A stretch of 64,000 nt of DNA from Hymenopus coronatus (lineage: Eukaryota; Arthropoda; Insecta; Mantodea; Hymenopodidae): positions 70,743,696 to 70,807,695 of the forward strand of contig CM060884.1 in the NCBI GenBank assembly GCA_030762935.1, written 5' to 3'. The position numbers and the translations under genes are program-made. Below, in pieces: positions 22,598 to 34,579 of the stretch. Under the pieces are notes generated by a model. The model worked only from the letters and a program-made list of their open reading frames with translations. It was not told the DNA's origin and searched no databases. Numbering within the stretch: the stretch's first letter is position 1; each line of letters begins with the position of its first letter.

Positions 22598-23457
22598 ACT
22601 TTCTCTATACGTACTATGTACATAGTGTATAGACAAGATATTGTATTGCACCCAAAAATTCGATACCAGGATTTCACCGGAAATTCACGTTTTGGGTCCC
22701 CATGAATCCAAAAAAAATTTGATGTATTCCGTTCACATGAGTTTCTCTACATCTCTGCAACAATTTATTGTTAAAAAGTTTATGCTTTTAAGGGAGTACC
22801 ATAGGTTAAAGTGATAGTCAAAAGCTCGTTCCTATGTAACTGAAGTTGCTTTGTTTGTATGGACAGGAGTTATATGAGAAAATTGTTTTTTAAAGCTGAA
22901 ACCAAAAATTAAGATTATCCCAAAAAACGACCAACTCCACGTGTGTTTTAATGTGCTCTACATTTTTTGTGTCGTAAGTTTTTGTGCATCTCTTACGATT
23001 AAGCAGTTATGCAAAATTCCGTAAAATTCATCCAGAATAAACTAGTCTTCAGAGGCTACTCCAAAGAAGTTCAAGATATACATTTTATTTGTCAGGTAAA
23101 TATCTTTAATATACGACATAATAAAATCGTGATAGCCGTTTTTGAGAAAATCAAAACTTTTTTAAGAAATTCCATGTTAAGGGTAGCTGGAATTTGGGGG
23201 ATTTTTTTGAAAATCTTCGTGTCGCATCCTTGGAAGATGCCAAACTTAAATACCAAGTTTGGCATTTAACGGTCTTTTCGTTTTGGAGCTATGCTGTCGG
23301 AGACACACAAACGGACCTTTTTCCAGAAATGCTCTTTTTGGATTCAGGAGGACCAAAAACATGTATTTCCGGTGAAATCTCGGTATCAAAATTTGGGGTG
23401 GAATACAATAGGTACCTTCTCTATAAACTATGTATATAGTACGTGTAAGAAAGTAAA
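22598..23457. repeat. FamA plus-end fragment followed by a complete minus copy
   Basis: 22598-22715 is the hairpin end only (ACTTTCTCTATACG to GAATCCAAAAA). 22718-23457 is FamA1 in minus orientation, ending GTGTAAGAAAGTAAAT. Confidence 0.78.
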
Positions 23458-23476
23458 TAAAAAAAAAAGCATTTTG

Positions 23477-24535
23477 ACTTTCTCTAGCTCGTGTGTACAT
23501 AGTAGCCAGAGAAGGTATTGAATTCCACCTAAAAATTCACTACCGACATGTTCATGTTTAGCATCTTCCAGGATGTGACGCGAAGGTTTTTAAATAAAAT
23601 CCCCCCACCACAAACTACCCTTTACATGAAATTTTTTTTTAAATTTTTATTTTTCTCAAAAACGACTCTAACGATTTTGATTAAAATAACGTACAGAGGC
23701 TGTCCCAGAAGTACCCGACCTAACGTATAGATAGCGGTTGTATCAAACAACAAGAATGGGAAAAAGTACCAACCTTAGAAAGCTGAAGTTTGACGATTTT
23801 ACATGGCTTAGCATTTGTTTGCAGACATCATTAGTGAATGCTCTCAGCGAATTTGTAAACATGAATAAAACTGGTCATCGTTATGTGATACATACAATAC
23901 TTTCATTTGACGGGTCTTGGTGCAACTAATATTAAATCTGAGGTAAATTCTACTTTGGAGGAGTCTGCTCCTTCGTTTACAACACTGAAATATTGGGCCG
24001 TACGAGCTGACAAGACGAACATCGCAGTGGTCGACCAAATGAGGTTACTACTCCTGAAATTATAGATATTCATAGCGCACTTTTTTATTTTCTAAGAATA
24101 GCCTCTGAGGAACTCCTCATTCTGGATGAGTTTTGCAGAATTTTATTAAACGTTAAACCGTAAAGGATAGACAAAAATCTTACTGCACAAAAAATGTGCA
24201 TCTCGTTAAAACACATAAGTTATGTTATATATTTTGCTTTAGAGTTAACCACTTTCGAGATGCCCCTTGTTATTGGCTTCACTTTTAAGGCTTTTAAATT
24301 TTCCCAAACGAGACCTACAAAGTTAATCAAGCCTCATTTGTGTCACATAGCGACCAGCTTTTAAAACATTTGATTATCGTTTTAGCCTAGTATACTACCT
24401 TACTTCTCTTCTGCTTACAAAGAAGCAAGTAATTAAGACAATTTCAGCTATTATCTCGATTATCATGAAGTAGAAAAATAAGCTGTTTAACAATAATTTG
24501 TTACAACGATCCAGAAAAAGTTAGTATGAACGGAA
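23477..24535 (+). repeat. FamA2 interrupted by a mariner fragment
   Basis: It starts ACTTTCTCTAGCTCGTGTG. The mariner replaces the segment just after the AACGATTTTGATTAAAAT block. Confidence 0.72.
23694..24080 (+). pseudogene. Mariner 5' fragment
   Basis: After a TA at 23692-23693, CAGAGGCTGTCCCAGAAGTA begins a TIR-like end. Downstream, broken frames give SEVNSTLEESAPSFTTLKYW and then remnants resembling the linker of a mariner transposase, close to the STLKDSAPSYSVIKR region of the copy at 49 kb. There is no catalytic domain and no 3' end. It replaces part of a FamA copy. Confidence 0.6.
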
Positions 24536-24549
24536 AATGCCAGCTTTTT

Positions 24550-24699
24550 ACTTTCTCTACACATATTATGTACATAGTGTTTAGAAAAGGTATTATAATG
24601 AGCGCAAATATTCGATACCAAGATTTCACCGGAAATACATCTTCTGCATCCCCTTGAATGCAAAAAAAAGCATTTTTGGGAAAAGGTCCGTGTGCGTGT

Positions 24700-24739
<40 letters not shown>

Positions 24740-25456
24740 GCGTGCGTGTGTGTGTGTGTGTTGACAGCTTAGCTCAAAAACGAAAAGACCGTTAAATGTC
24801 AAACCTGATATTTAAGTTTGGTATCTTCCAAAGATGCTACACGAAGATTTTCAAGAAAATCCCCCTACCCTCAACTATCCTTTACATGGAAGGTTTTTCG
24901 AAAATTTTGATTTTCTAAAAAATGACTAACGATTTTGATTAAAATCTCTTATGTTTAAGATATTTACATGCGAAATAAAATGTATATCTTGAATTTTCTG
25001 GGAATAGCCTGAAGACTTCTTTACTGCGGATGAATTTTACGCAATTTTGCATAACTGCTAAGCCGTAAGAAATGGGCAAAAGCTTACCACACAAAAAATG
25101 TGGAGCACAATAAAACACACAATTTATGTTATGTTCATTTTTTTCGTGGAGTTGATGGTTTTTGAGATATTTGTTGTTAATGGCTTCAGCTTTGAAAAAC
25201 TTGTACTTTTCTCATACAGGAATTTGCCAACTCGTGTACATACAAACAAAGGAACTTCAGTCACATAGCAGCCAGCTTTTGGCTGTCACTTTAACCTATG
25301 GTACTCCCTTATTTCGCTTCTACTTACAAGGAAGCAAGTAATAAGATAATTTCTACTAATTTTTCTCGATTAGCATGAAGTACATAGAAGCATAAGCTTT
25401 CTAACGATAATTTTTTGCAGAGATGTAGAGAAAGTATGTGAATGGAACACATCAGA
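24550..25456 (+). repeat. FamA1, complete copy with long GT tract
   Basis: 907 bp from ACTTTCTCTACACATA to GGAACACATCAGA; the GT-rich tract is at about 24691-24760. It is followed by a T-run and the end fragment of a minus copy (25465-25565). Confidence 0.87.
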
Positions 25457-25565
25457 TTTTTTTTATCCTAAAACATGTATTTCGGGTGAAATCTCGGTAT
25501 CGGATTTTTGGGCGGAATGCAATACTTTCTCTATACTATGTACATAGTACGTGCATAGAAAGTAA

Positions 25566-25850
25566 AATTGCCACTTATTGGCAATTTTCGGAATTTATTC
25601 CTACCTTAAACTGACTACACATATTCGACCTAAACAGGAATAGTTACCGCAACTACCACATGACGTAAATGTGTCTCGCGGTGTCGAGTAGCAATTATGT
25701 GCAATTGGTGACCGCGGGGGCAACGAACTGGGACCCAACACCGGTAACTTCGCCTCTGTGCTCGCATTGTGAATCATAAGAACAAGCTAATAACGCCATG
25801 TAATTAACTTCCGCATGACATAATTTACCAGAGAGTGATTAAAGTCCTTT
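25566..25850 (+). repeat. Repeat LR, copy 2
   Basis: Parallel to 22329-22597, less decayed: GTGTCGAGTAGCAATTATGT, then GCAATTGGTGACCGCGGGGG. It lies between two FamA pieces. Confidence 0.4.
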
Positions 25851-26171
25851 TCGGAGCTTCAGTTGGCTTTGCTCAAAATCCTTTCTGTTCTTAGTACATA
25901 CGAGTACATAAGTAGAGAACGAATTGTAATCCATCCAAAAATACCGAGATTTGATCGGAAATACATGTTTTAGGGTCCCCTTAATATTTTTTTTTTTTTT
26001 TTTTTTTTTTAGGAAAATGTCCGTGTATCAACTCAAAAACGAAAATTAGGTTAAATACCAAACTTTAATTATAAGTTCAGCATTTTCTAAAGATGTGCCA
26101 CGAAGATTTTTAAGAAATTCTCGCACCCCAAACTACCTTTATGAGGAAAAACTTAAAAAAGTATCAAAAAG

Positions 26172-26487
26172 TTTCCTCCGTAGGACTCACAAGCCAATGT
26201 CTCGAGGTCAGGAGCCTGTCGGGGAGTCAACGGCACGAAACCACAGAATGGAGAACCTGTTACGAGCGGCCGGCCCGTAGCCAGGCACGGGCTTGAAGAG
26301 GTGATTGGTATAAAATATAAGCGAAATTATGAATGGAAATGTGATGATGAAACAATTGCTGGAGTGAGTGACGGGGAAAACCGGAGGACTCGGAGAAAAC
26401 CCGCCCAGACGCCGCTTCGTCCACCACGAATTGGGATCGAACCTGGGCCGTCTAGATAGTCTAACCTCTCAACCGCAGCGCAGCCTT
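26172..26487 (-). mobile_element. SINE-d
   Basis: On the minus strand, the head has GGTTGAGAGGTTAGAC and CAGGTTCGATCCCAA. The central block reads GCGGGTTTTCTCCGAGTCCT, and the tail includes CGTGCCTGGCTACGGGCC. It lies head to head with the next copy, 29 bp away. Confidence 0.75.
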
Positions 26488-26516
26488 TGATTAAAGTACC
26501 GAATGTTAAAGATACT

Positions 26517-26853
26517 ACAATGGCCGAGTGTTTAGACACTCGTCTCACATCTAGAGGGCCCGAGTTCAATCCCAAGCGCCAAATTTGGGGTTTGCACAAA
26601 GCGACGTCTAGACGGATTTTCTCCGGGCTCTCCAGTTTTCCCCGCCACTCATTCCATCATCAACTTTCCTAACATCTATTTCGCTTGCATTTCATATCAT
26701 CCACTTCTTCACGCTCGTGCCTGGCTACGGGCCGACCTCTCACTCACGTCTCTCCATTCTCTGGTTACGGACCATTGGCTCCTCAATAGGCTTCTGTCCC
26801 CTAAGCACCTGCTTGTAAGTCTGCAGTTCTAAATATGAGGCCGACTACGAAAC
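26517..26853 (+). mobile_element. SINE-d
   Basis: Imperfect 16-bp target duplication (GAATGTTAAAGATACT / GAATATTAAAAATACT at 26501-26516 and 26854-26869). The head has ATGGCCGAGTG and GAGTTCAATCCC; the tail ends GGCCGACTACGAAACG. It is inserted in a FamA copy. Confidence 0.82.
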
Positions 26854-27130
26854 GAATATTAAAAATACTTATATGACAAATAAAATGTATATCTTGAGTT
26901 TTCTGGGAATAACCTCTTATAACATTTCTTTAATGGTAAACCGTAAGAAAAATAAAAGTTACAACACAAAACACGTAGAGCTATTAAAATACACAATTTA
27001 TGTCATATGCAATTTTTTGGTTCCTTGGTATTGGTTTCATTTTTAAAATATTTATACTTTTCTCAAAATTGTTCTGTTTTATTTTCTGTTATTTCTGACC
27101 ATGCAAAGAAGTGAATTTCAATGACAATCG

Positions 27131-27816
27131 TGTGTGCGTGTGCGTGCGTGTGTGTGAAGCATAGCTCAAAAACGAAAAGCCGTTAAATACCATACTGGAT
27201 ATGTAATGCAACACGGAGAGTTTCAAGAAAATTACCTCACCCCAACTACCCTTTACATGGGAAAAATAGAAACTTTCGGTTTTCTCAAAAATGTCTCTAA
27301 CGCTTTTTATTTTAATCTCTTACATTAAAACTATTTACTGAGAAATAAAATGTTTATCTTGAATTTTCTGGGAATAGCCACTGAAGGCTACTTTATTCGG
27401 AATGAATTTTACGGAACTTTGCATAACTGCTAAACCGTAAGAGATGGACAGAAACTTACTTAACAGAAAATGAGAACTCGTTAGGGCACACAATTTATGT
27501 TATATATTTTTCGATTTTTTTTTTTTAGATATTCCTTCTTATTGGTTTCAGCTTTAAAAAACATATACTTTTCTCATACACGCATTTATCAACTCCTGTC
27601 CATACAAACAAAGGAACATCAGTCACATAGCAACCAGCTTTTGACTATCACTTTAACCTATGGTACTCCCTTATTTTGCTTTTACTTACAAGGAATCAAC
27701 TAATAAGACTATTTCTGCTAACTTTTTTCTCGATGATCATGAAGTAAATAGAAGCATAAGCTTTTTAACAGTAATCTGTTGCAGAGATGTAGAGATAGTC
27801 ATGTGAATGGAACACA
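27131..27816 (+). repeat. FamA1 lacking its 5' end
   Basis: Begins inside the GT tract and ends GTGAATGGAACACACAAGA. Confidence 0.8.
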
Positions 27817-28046
27817 CAAGATATTTATAAAAATAATTGAGAGATTTTGCTTGAAGCATTAGGCAAGCCAATAGCAGCTACTACATACGTCAACGATGAT
27901 ATCACTTGTATTACTGCGCCTAGTTGAGTGATTCAAGTATGTCGTCATAGATTCTGCTACAACCTCTTTTCTCTAAATATAAGCAATTTTCAGTTATAGG
28001 CACACTGACGCTTCTAACTGGTACGATAGCGACACAGAAGCAAAAA

Positions 28047-29200
28047 TCTGATGTGTTCCATTCACAAGTTTTTCTCTCCATCTCTGCAAAAAAATATTAG
28101 TAAAAAGCTTAGGACTCTATTTGCTTCATGCTAATCGAGAAAAAAATAGCAGAAACTGTTATTACTTGCTTCCTTATAAATAGAAGTGAAATAAGGAAGT
28201 ACCATAGGTTAAAGTGATAATCAAAAGCTGGTTGCTATGTCACTGAAATTCCTTTGTGTGGATAGGAGTTGACGAATTCCTGTATGAGAAAAGTATACGT
28301 TTTTCAAAGCTGAAACCATTAACAAGGAATATCTCAAAAACGATCAACTCCAAGAAAAAAAAATATAACTTAAATTGTGTGTTTTAATGTGCTCTACATT
28401 TTTTTTTTTTTTTTTTTGCTAAGTTTTTGTCCATCTCTTAAGGTTTACCAGTTATGAAAATTTCCGTAAAATTCATCCAGAAAAAGTAATCTTCAGAGGC
28501 TATTCCCAGAAAATTCAAGATATACATTTTATTTGTCAGGTAAATATCTTTAGTATACTTTATTTTAATCAAAATTATTAGAGCCATTTTTTACAAAATC
28601 AAAATTTTGGAAAATTTTTCCATGTGAAGTTTAGTTGGGGTTAGGGGGATTTTCTTGAAAATCTTCGTGTCGCATCCTTGGAAAATACTGAACTTAAATA
28701 CCAAGTTTGGTATTCAACGGTCTTTTCGTTTTTGAGCTATGCTGTCCACACGAACACACACACACAAACACACACACACAGACACACATAATGGACATTT
28801 TTCTAAAAATATCTTTTTTGGATTCAGGGGGGCCCAAAACATGTATTTCCGGTAAAATCTCGGTATCGAATTTTTGGGTGCATTACAATACCTTCTCTAT
28901 ACACTGTGTACATAGCACGTGTAGAGAATGTAAAAATCTGATGTTTGCATTCGCATTACTATTCTACATCATACTATTCTAAGAAAAACTTAATTCTTCT
29001 ATCTAGTCCAAGCAAATCGATGTAACGGTTATCAGAAATTTCCTTATTACATATTTACTTGAAACTATAACGGAAATAAGGGAATACATTAGGTAAAAAC
29101 GATAGAGAAATCTTTTCAGAGCTGCTCGCTATATGATGACCTTGACATTCTATTTTCTTTGTTTAAACACGAAAACAAAAGAAAAAAGCTAGTGCGTTCA
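28047..29200 (-). repeat. FamA1 complete copy followed by a FamA2 fragment, tandem
   Basis: 28047-28936 runs from TCTGATGTGTTCCATTCACA to GTGTAGAGAATGTAAAAA. A second copy starts with the next base and breaks off near 29200. Confidence 0.83.
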
Positions 29201-29257
29201 ATTAAATCGACTTTACTAGCACTGCAAACAAACGTTTTACAAACATTAGTCTATTAA

Positions 29258-30188
29258 TTTTCTCGACACGTACTATGTACCTACATAGTGTATAGAGAAG
29301 GTATTGTAATGTATCCAAAAATTCGATACCGAGATTTCACCGAAAATACATGTTTTAAGATCTCCAAATCAAAAAAAAAAGTATTTTCAGAAAAATGTCC
29401 GTGTGTGTCTGTGTGTATATGTGTGTCGTTGGACAGCATTGCTCGAAAACCAAAAGACTGTTAAATACCAAACTTGGAACATTTTCAACAATTTTGATTT
29501 GCAACGATTTTGATTAAAATACCGTATGTTTAAGATAGTTTTGTATATCTTGGATTTTCTGGGAATAGCTTCTGAAGACCTCTTCATTCTGGATGACTCT
29601 TGTTTAACTGGCTAACCGTAAGAGATAAACAAAAGCTTACTAAACAAAAAATGTAGATCTCATTAAAACACACAATTTATGTTATATGCATGTTTTTTAT
29701 CGAATTAACCATTTTCGGGATATTCCGGATTATTTGTTTCAATTTTAACCACTTAAACTTTTCTCAAATGGGAAGGCATCTCGTTTCTCGTTTGTTACTC
29801 CTGGAAAGCAAAGAGTTGGAATTTCAATTGTTTCACATAGCGACCGGCTTTTAAAGGACGAGACTATCGCTTTAGCTTGTGCATTTTCTTATTTCCCTTC
29901 TACTTACAAGGAGCAAGAAGCAATAAGACTATTTCTGCTTATGTTTATCTTGATTAGCATGATGTAGGTCACAGATTAATGTTTTGAATAAAAGGTTTGT
30001 TTATCGACAGCTTGAAGACATGTGAATGGAATACATCAGCTTGTTTCCTTCCTTTTGCAAGGAGCCATGTAAAGGGACAATTTCTGCTAATGTTTGTCTC
30101 GATTATCATGATATACATAGAAGAATAAAGCTTTTTAACAATAATTTACAGATGTGTAGAGAAAATCATGTGATTGTAACACATCAGA
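29258..30188 (+). repeat. FamA1 copy plus tandem 3' fragment
   Basis: 29258-30025 ends GTGAATGGAATACATCAG. The 3' terminal segment is repeated at 30030-30188. Confidence 0.75.
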
Positions 30189-30194
30189 TAGTTT

Positions 30195-30588
30195 TCTACT
30201 AAACATTACTAAAATTGCCTTACTATTTATTGCCTTATAAATAGAAGTGAACTAAGGAAAACGCTAGGCTAAAGTGATAGTTAAATCTTTTAAAAGCTAT
30301 CGCATAACGACAGTTTTTAAAACATTTGACTATCACTTTAGCATAGCCTATTCCTTTAGTTCCCTTCTACTTATAAGGAACTAAGTAATAAGATCTTTCT
30401 GTGCTAATGTTTATCTTGATTAGCATTTTGGAGACAGAAGAATAATCTTATGTAAGAAGTTTGTAGAGCAGCTAGAGAAAGTCGTGTGAGTGTAACACAT
30501 CAGATTTTTTTTACCCAGGGTGTCACAAAAGATGTATTTTCGCTGAAATTAAGTATCGAATTTTCGGTACGTGTAGAGAAAGTAAAAG
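30195..30588. repeat. FamA foldback and end fragment
   Basis: TAGGCTAAAGTGATAGTTAA with AGCTATCGCATAACGA is mirrored by AACATTTGACTATCACTTTA, so two 3' segments meet in inverted orientation. An end fragment of a minus copy follows (30510-30588). Confidence 0.65.
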
Positions 30589-30589
30589 T

Positions 30590-31199
30590 ACCTCCAGTAT
30601 TGGTATGTGCAGACACCACCCCTGTATATATCTATTCTATGGAATATCTCCATTTATCGAGGTGGAAGGCTATCTAGACGTCTAGACAGGCAGTTGTCAT
30701 GGAAACCATCCGACATGTTTATGGCGTCTGCTAAACAAATAACGGTCGAAAGGTGCCAGCTACGCAAATAATGAAAACGAGTGAACTTCCAAGGCATCCG
30801 CACTGACACAGGAAGAATTGGAAAGTTACAAGAATTCTAAAAAATATGTTAATGAAGCACTGCATATTTACTTAAAATAATATTGCACTGAAATCTCACA
30901 TTCTCTTGAAGGCAAGGAAGAAATATTTAGGAGTGCATTTCACAACGCATCTGACGTAAGCGACCGAGTTGTGTCGTCATTGTTCGGTATCAACTTAAGT
31001 ACCCCTATGATACCTGCGGTGATAGTGGATTACAGAATTATTCAAAAATACTTTTAAAGTTTGAAGACAGGTTCCTTACATCAAAACAAGAAAAAATGTT
31101 CATATAAACACATGTCCCAAAACCTTTCGTTCTCGATTTACTGAGCTTCAAAATGCTATTAATCAAAATATTTTAAAGTGACACTTTATTCTACTTTTG
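30590..31199. other. Unassigned stretch before the Tc1/IS630 relic
   Basis: No long frame, FamA or SINE is recognised. It may hold decayed parts of the same transposon. Confidence 0.25.
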
Positions 31200-31530
31200 A
31201 CGTCAGATTGCTATGAAATATTCCACACAAACACCACTTATAGAAAATGATCCAAATGTCCTGCTCTTGCATCTGGACACGTATACACTCGTCGAAACAT
31301 GGAATGTCAAATACTCCCAGTCAGCGTCGTATAATTTCGCAGCTTCCATAACCCGTAGATTAAGAATTTATCCATATAGGATATCTGCTGCATAAATCAA
31401 CAGTTTAAAGAGTCCCCAAAAATTAAAAATCTAAAGGAATGAGGTCGAGAGAACGTGCAGGCCATGAAACTGGTCCCTCTCTACCCATCCATTTGCCATG
31501 CTAGATACCAGCCAGTGCACCTCGAATAAT
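31200..31530 (-). pseudogene. Relic of a Tc1/IS630-type DDE transposase
   Basis: On the minus strand, fragments read REGPVSWPARSLDLIPLDF followed by a stop and FLGTL. This matches the WPPRSPDLTPLDFFLWG third-Asp motif of this transposase group. A later piece (AAKLYDADWEYLTFHV) looks like the usual C-terminal region. Stops and frame changes are frequent, and no ends were found. Confidence 0.5.
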
Positions 31531-31837
31531 GAGACTAAAATGTGCCACAGCATCACACATAAACTACATGTTTCTTCTTATTTGCAGAGGCACATTTTCT
31601 AATGAAGAGTGTTCTGAATGTAGACAGCACTTGTAAGGCGTGCTGGGGGAATGTACTACACATGTGATAAATGTTAACAAGTAGCCATGGCAACACAAGG
31701 CCAACTCTGCAGGGTAAAATAAGTCAAAGCCTTCTATGAATGAGTACATAAATAAATGAAGCAATTAGGTTGATCCCGGAAAGCAGTTGAACGTGATTTT
31801 CATTAATTGATAACGCGAAAACAAACTAATATATTTG

Positions 31838-32850
31838 TAGTTTCTCTTGCCCGCATGTACTATGTACATAGTGGACGGAGAAGGTATTGTATTCCACCCA
31901 AAAATTCGATACCGAGATTTCACCGAAAATGTATGTTTTGGGGCCCCCTATGTCCGGAAAAAGCATCTTTAGAAAAAGGTCTGCGCATGCGTATGTGTGT
32001 CTGTGGAAAGCATATCTCAAAAACGAAAAGACAATTAAATATCAAACTTGGTATATAAGTTTAGTATCTTCCAGGAATGCGACACAGATATTTTCAAGAA
32101 AATCCCCCACCTCTGACTACCCTTTACATGGACAAATTTTTGAAAATTTTGTTTTTTCTTAAAAATGACTAACGATTTTGATTAAAATACCACATATTAA
32201 AGCCACTTCCATTACAAATATAATGTACATCTTGAATTTTCTGGAAATAAACTCTGAAGACCTCTTTATTTTGAATGGTTTTTATTGAATTTTGCATAAA
32301 TGGTAAACCGTAAGAGATCGACCAATACTTACTCCACAAAAATGTATATCACGATAAAACACACAATTTATGTCACATACATTTTTCCGGGGAGTAGATC
32401 GTTTTTGAGATACTCCTTGTTATTGGTTTATGCTTTAAAAAACTTATACTTTTCTCATACAGGAGTTTATCAACTCCTGTCCATGCAAACAAAGGAACTT
32501 CAGTCACATAGTAACCAGCTTTTGACTGTCACTTTAACCTATGGTACTCCCTTATTTCACTTCTTCTTACAAGGAAGCAGGTAATAAGATTATTTCTGCT
32601 ATTTTTTCTCGATTAACATGATGTAAATAGAAACATAAGCTTTTTAACAATAATTTGTTGCAGATATGTAGAGAAAGTCATGTGAAAGGAACACACCAGA
32701 TTTTTTGAATGATTTTTAACATACACATTGTTTTCTAAAGCAGCTTTTCTAGGATACATGGTACTACAAAACATGATTCCGGTGAAATCACGACATCAGA
32801 TTTTTATGTGGAATACAATACTATCTCTAGCTACCATGTGTTATAGAGAA
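31838..32850. repeat. FamA1 complete plus copy and FamA2 minus end fragment
   Basis: 31838-32702 starts at a variant hairpin (GCATGTACTATGTACATAGT) and ends GGAACACACCAGA. 32735-32850 is the hairpin end of a minus copy. Confidence 0.8.
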
Positions 32851-33009
32851 AGTAAAAATTGCTTCAAACGACAAATATAAACCCTATCCTGCCCGATTTA
32901 TTTTTGATTGAACTTGTTTTTGAAAACTCACGACATAGGATGCATATTTGGTTTAAAAATCTGGTATTTCCTGATCTCTTATTAGTAGTTCAGTTGTCTA
33001 AAACTTCTA

Positions 33010-33190
33010 AAACGCTGAACATCACTGATCAGATGGCTGTGTTATAGGTTAACCTAGGGAATCCTCGCCACATAGTTATGATAAAGGAAGGGATGGGCCC
33101 AGGTAAAATAAACGCTGATTGTCATTAATAAGTATTGACTGTAATACAGTAATGGAATATAGTTATTTATTTAGATAAAATGTATATTTG
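33010..33190 (+). repeat. Possible decayed SINE-h
   Basis: It shares GGCTGTGTTATAGGTTA and a GATAAAGGAAGGGATGGGCC / CAGGTAAAATAA series with 15928-16130. No boundaries are visible. Confidence 0.3.
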
Positions 33191-33213
33191 AATGGATTTT
33201 ATTTTAATATAAA

Positions 33214-33970
33214 AAATCTGATGTGTTCCATTCACATGATTTTTTCTACATCTCTGCAACAAATTATTATTAAAAAGCTTACCCTTCTATTTACTTCATG
33301 CTAATCGAGAAAAAATTAGCAGAAATAGTCTTATTACTTGCTTCCTTGTAAGTAGAAGCGAAATAAGGGAGTGCTACAGGCTAAACTGATTTCCATAAGC
33401 TGGTTGCTATGTGACTGAAGATCCTTTGTTTGTATGGAGACAGGAATTTGTAGGAGAAAAGTATAATTTTTTCAAAGCTGAAAGCAAAAACAAGGAATAT
33501 GTCAAAAACTAACAGCTCCACGAAAAAAATATACATGACAAAAATTGTGTGTTTTAATGTGCTCTACATTTTGTGTGCGTTAAGTTTTTGTCCATCTCTT
33601 ACAGTTTAGTAGTTATGCAAAATTCTGTAAAATTCATCCAGAATAAAGTTATCTTTAATATTTGACATTTTAATTGAAATCGTTAAAGCCATTTTTAAGA
33701 AAATCTAAATTTTCGAAAAAATTCCCATATAAAGGGTAGTTGGGAGTGGGAGGATATTCTTGAAAATCTACGCGTCGCATCCTTGGAAGATACCAAATTT
33801 AAATACCAGACAGATACACACACGGACACTTTTCTAAAAATACTTTTTTTCTGGGGTTCAGGGGGTCTCAAAACATGTATCTCCGTTGAAATCGCGGTAT
33901 CGAATTTTTGGGTGCATTAAAATACGTTCTCTATACACTATGTATATAGTACGTATAGAGAAAGTAAAAA
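33214..33970 (-). repeat. FamA1 copy ending 100 bp from the possible alternative first exon
   Basis: AATCTGATGTGTTCCATTC to ACGTATAGAGAAAGTAAAAA; about 130 bp of the core is missing. Confidence 0.8.
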
Positions 33971-34073
33971 AATTAAAGAAAATGTCAAAATATACACAAT
34001 GAAGGTAGAGAATTATAGCACATTTCGAAGGTGGCTGGTTGTGTATCCCTCTATATAGTGTCTCGGTACTTAC

Positions 34074-34238
34074 AGTATGATGCCATCTGTCGGAGTTGCA
34101 GCGCGTGAGTGCCTCGGACACCAATGCTGTGTTTGAGGTGGACACAAGATACGCGTCCAAGAAAACCAGGAAGAATACAATTATCTTTCCAATCCAGTGG
34201 AGCTGTTCCACATGATTGCTGTTAGATGCGTTCACCAT
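34074..34238 (-). CDS. Possible alternative first exon encoding a second signal/anchor segment
   Basis: From ATG at 34238 the minus strand is open for 55 codons and then meets a consensus donor (CATACT/GTAAGT, phase 0). The peptide begins MVNASNSNHVEQLHW and contains a strongly hydrophobic stretch (IGKIIVFFLVFLDAYLV) followed by STSNTALVSEALTRCNSDRW. It lies in the 18-kb first intron of the secreted-protein gene on the same strand. Phase 0 does not fit exon 2, which needs phase 1 and would hit an immediate stop. It does fit exons 3 and 4. Alternatives are the first exon of another gene or a chance frame. No acceptor was identified upstream. Confidence 0.4.
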
Positions 34239-34461
34239 ATGCACACCGCGGTGTAAAAACTCTCGTCCGCATCACTTGCTTCGGAGAGAACGTAACACAG
34301 TTGGAGAGATCAGATCATATCTCTTGATACCTGTCCTCCACTGGGGATTTTCTTGCTCAAACTATACATATCAACTACCAATTAAGATAATAGTCTGTGA
34401 TACATGAACCAAATTGTTAAAATATATTTTTTTTTTCCAAAATAGAACAATATGAATTCAA

Positions 34462-34579
34462 GCCCGCCTGGGTAGTGTGGTGGTAGCGTGTCTGCCACAC
34501 ATTCAAAAGGTCGTGAGTTTCATTCATTGTCCGATATGACCAACCAGGTTAAAGGACGTCAAAATAAAAAAAATAAAAA
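34462..34579 (+). mobile_element. SINE-f, internally deleted
   Basis: It has a complete head and the 3' end (CCGATATGACCAACCAGG, then AGGACGTC and an A-rich tail), but about 110 bp between them is missing relative to the copies at 13.6 and 47 kb. It abuts and truncates a FamA copy. Confidence 0.78.

Larger units (their letters stand above)
25884..27130 (+). repeat. FamA copy carrying two head-to-head SINE-d copies
   Basis: The hairpin end is degraded (TAGTACATACGAGTACATAA). A T-run at 25986-26010 precedes the core. Both SINE-d copies sit around the TTTGATTAAA block. Confidence 0.7.
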
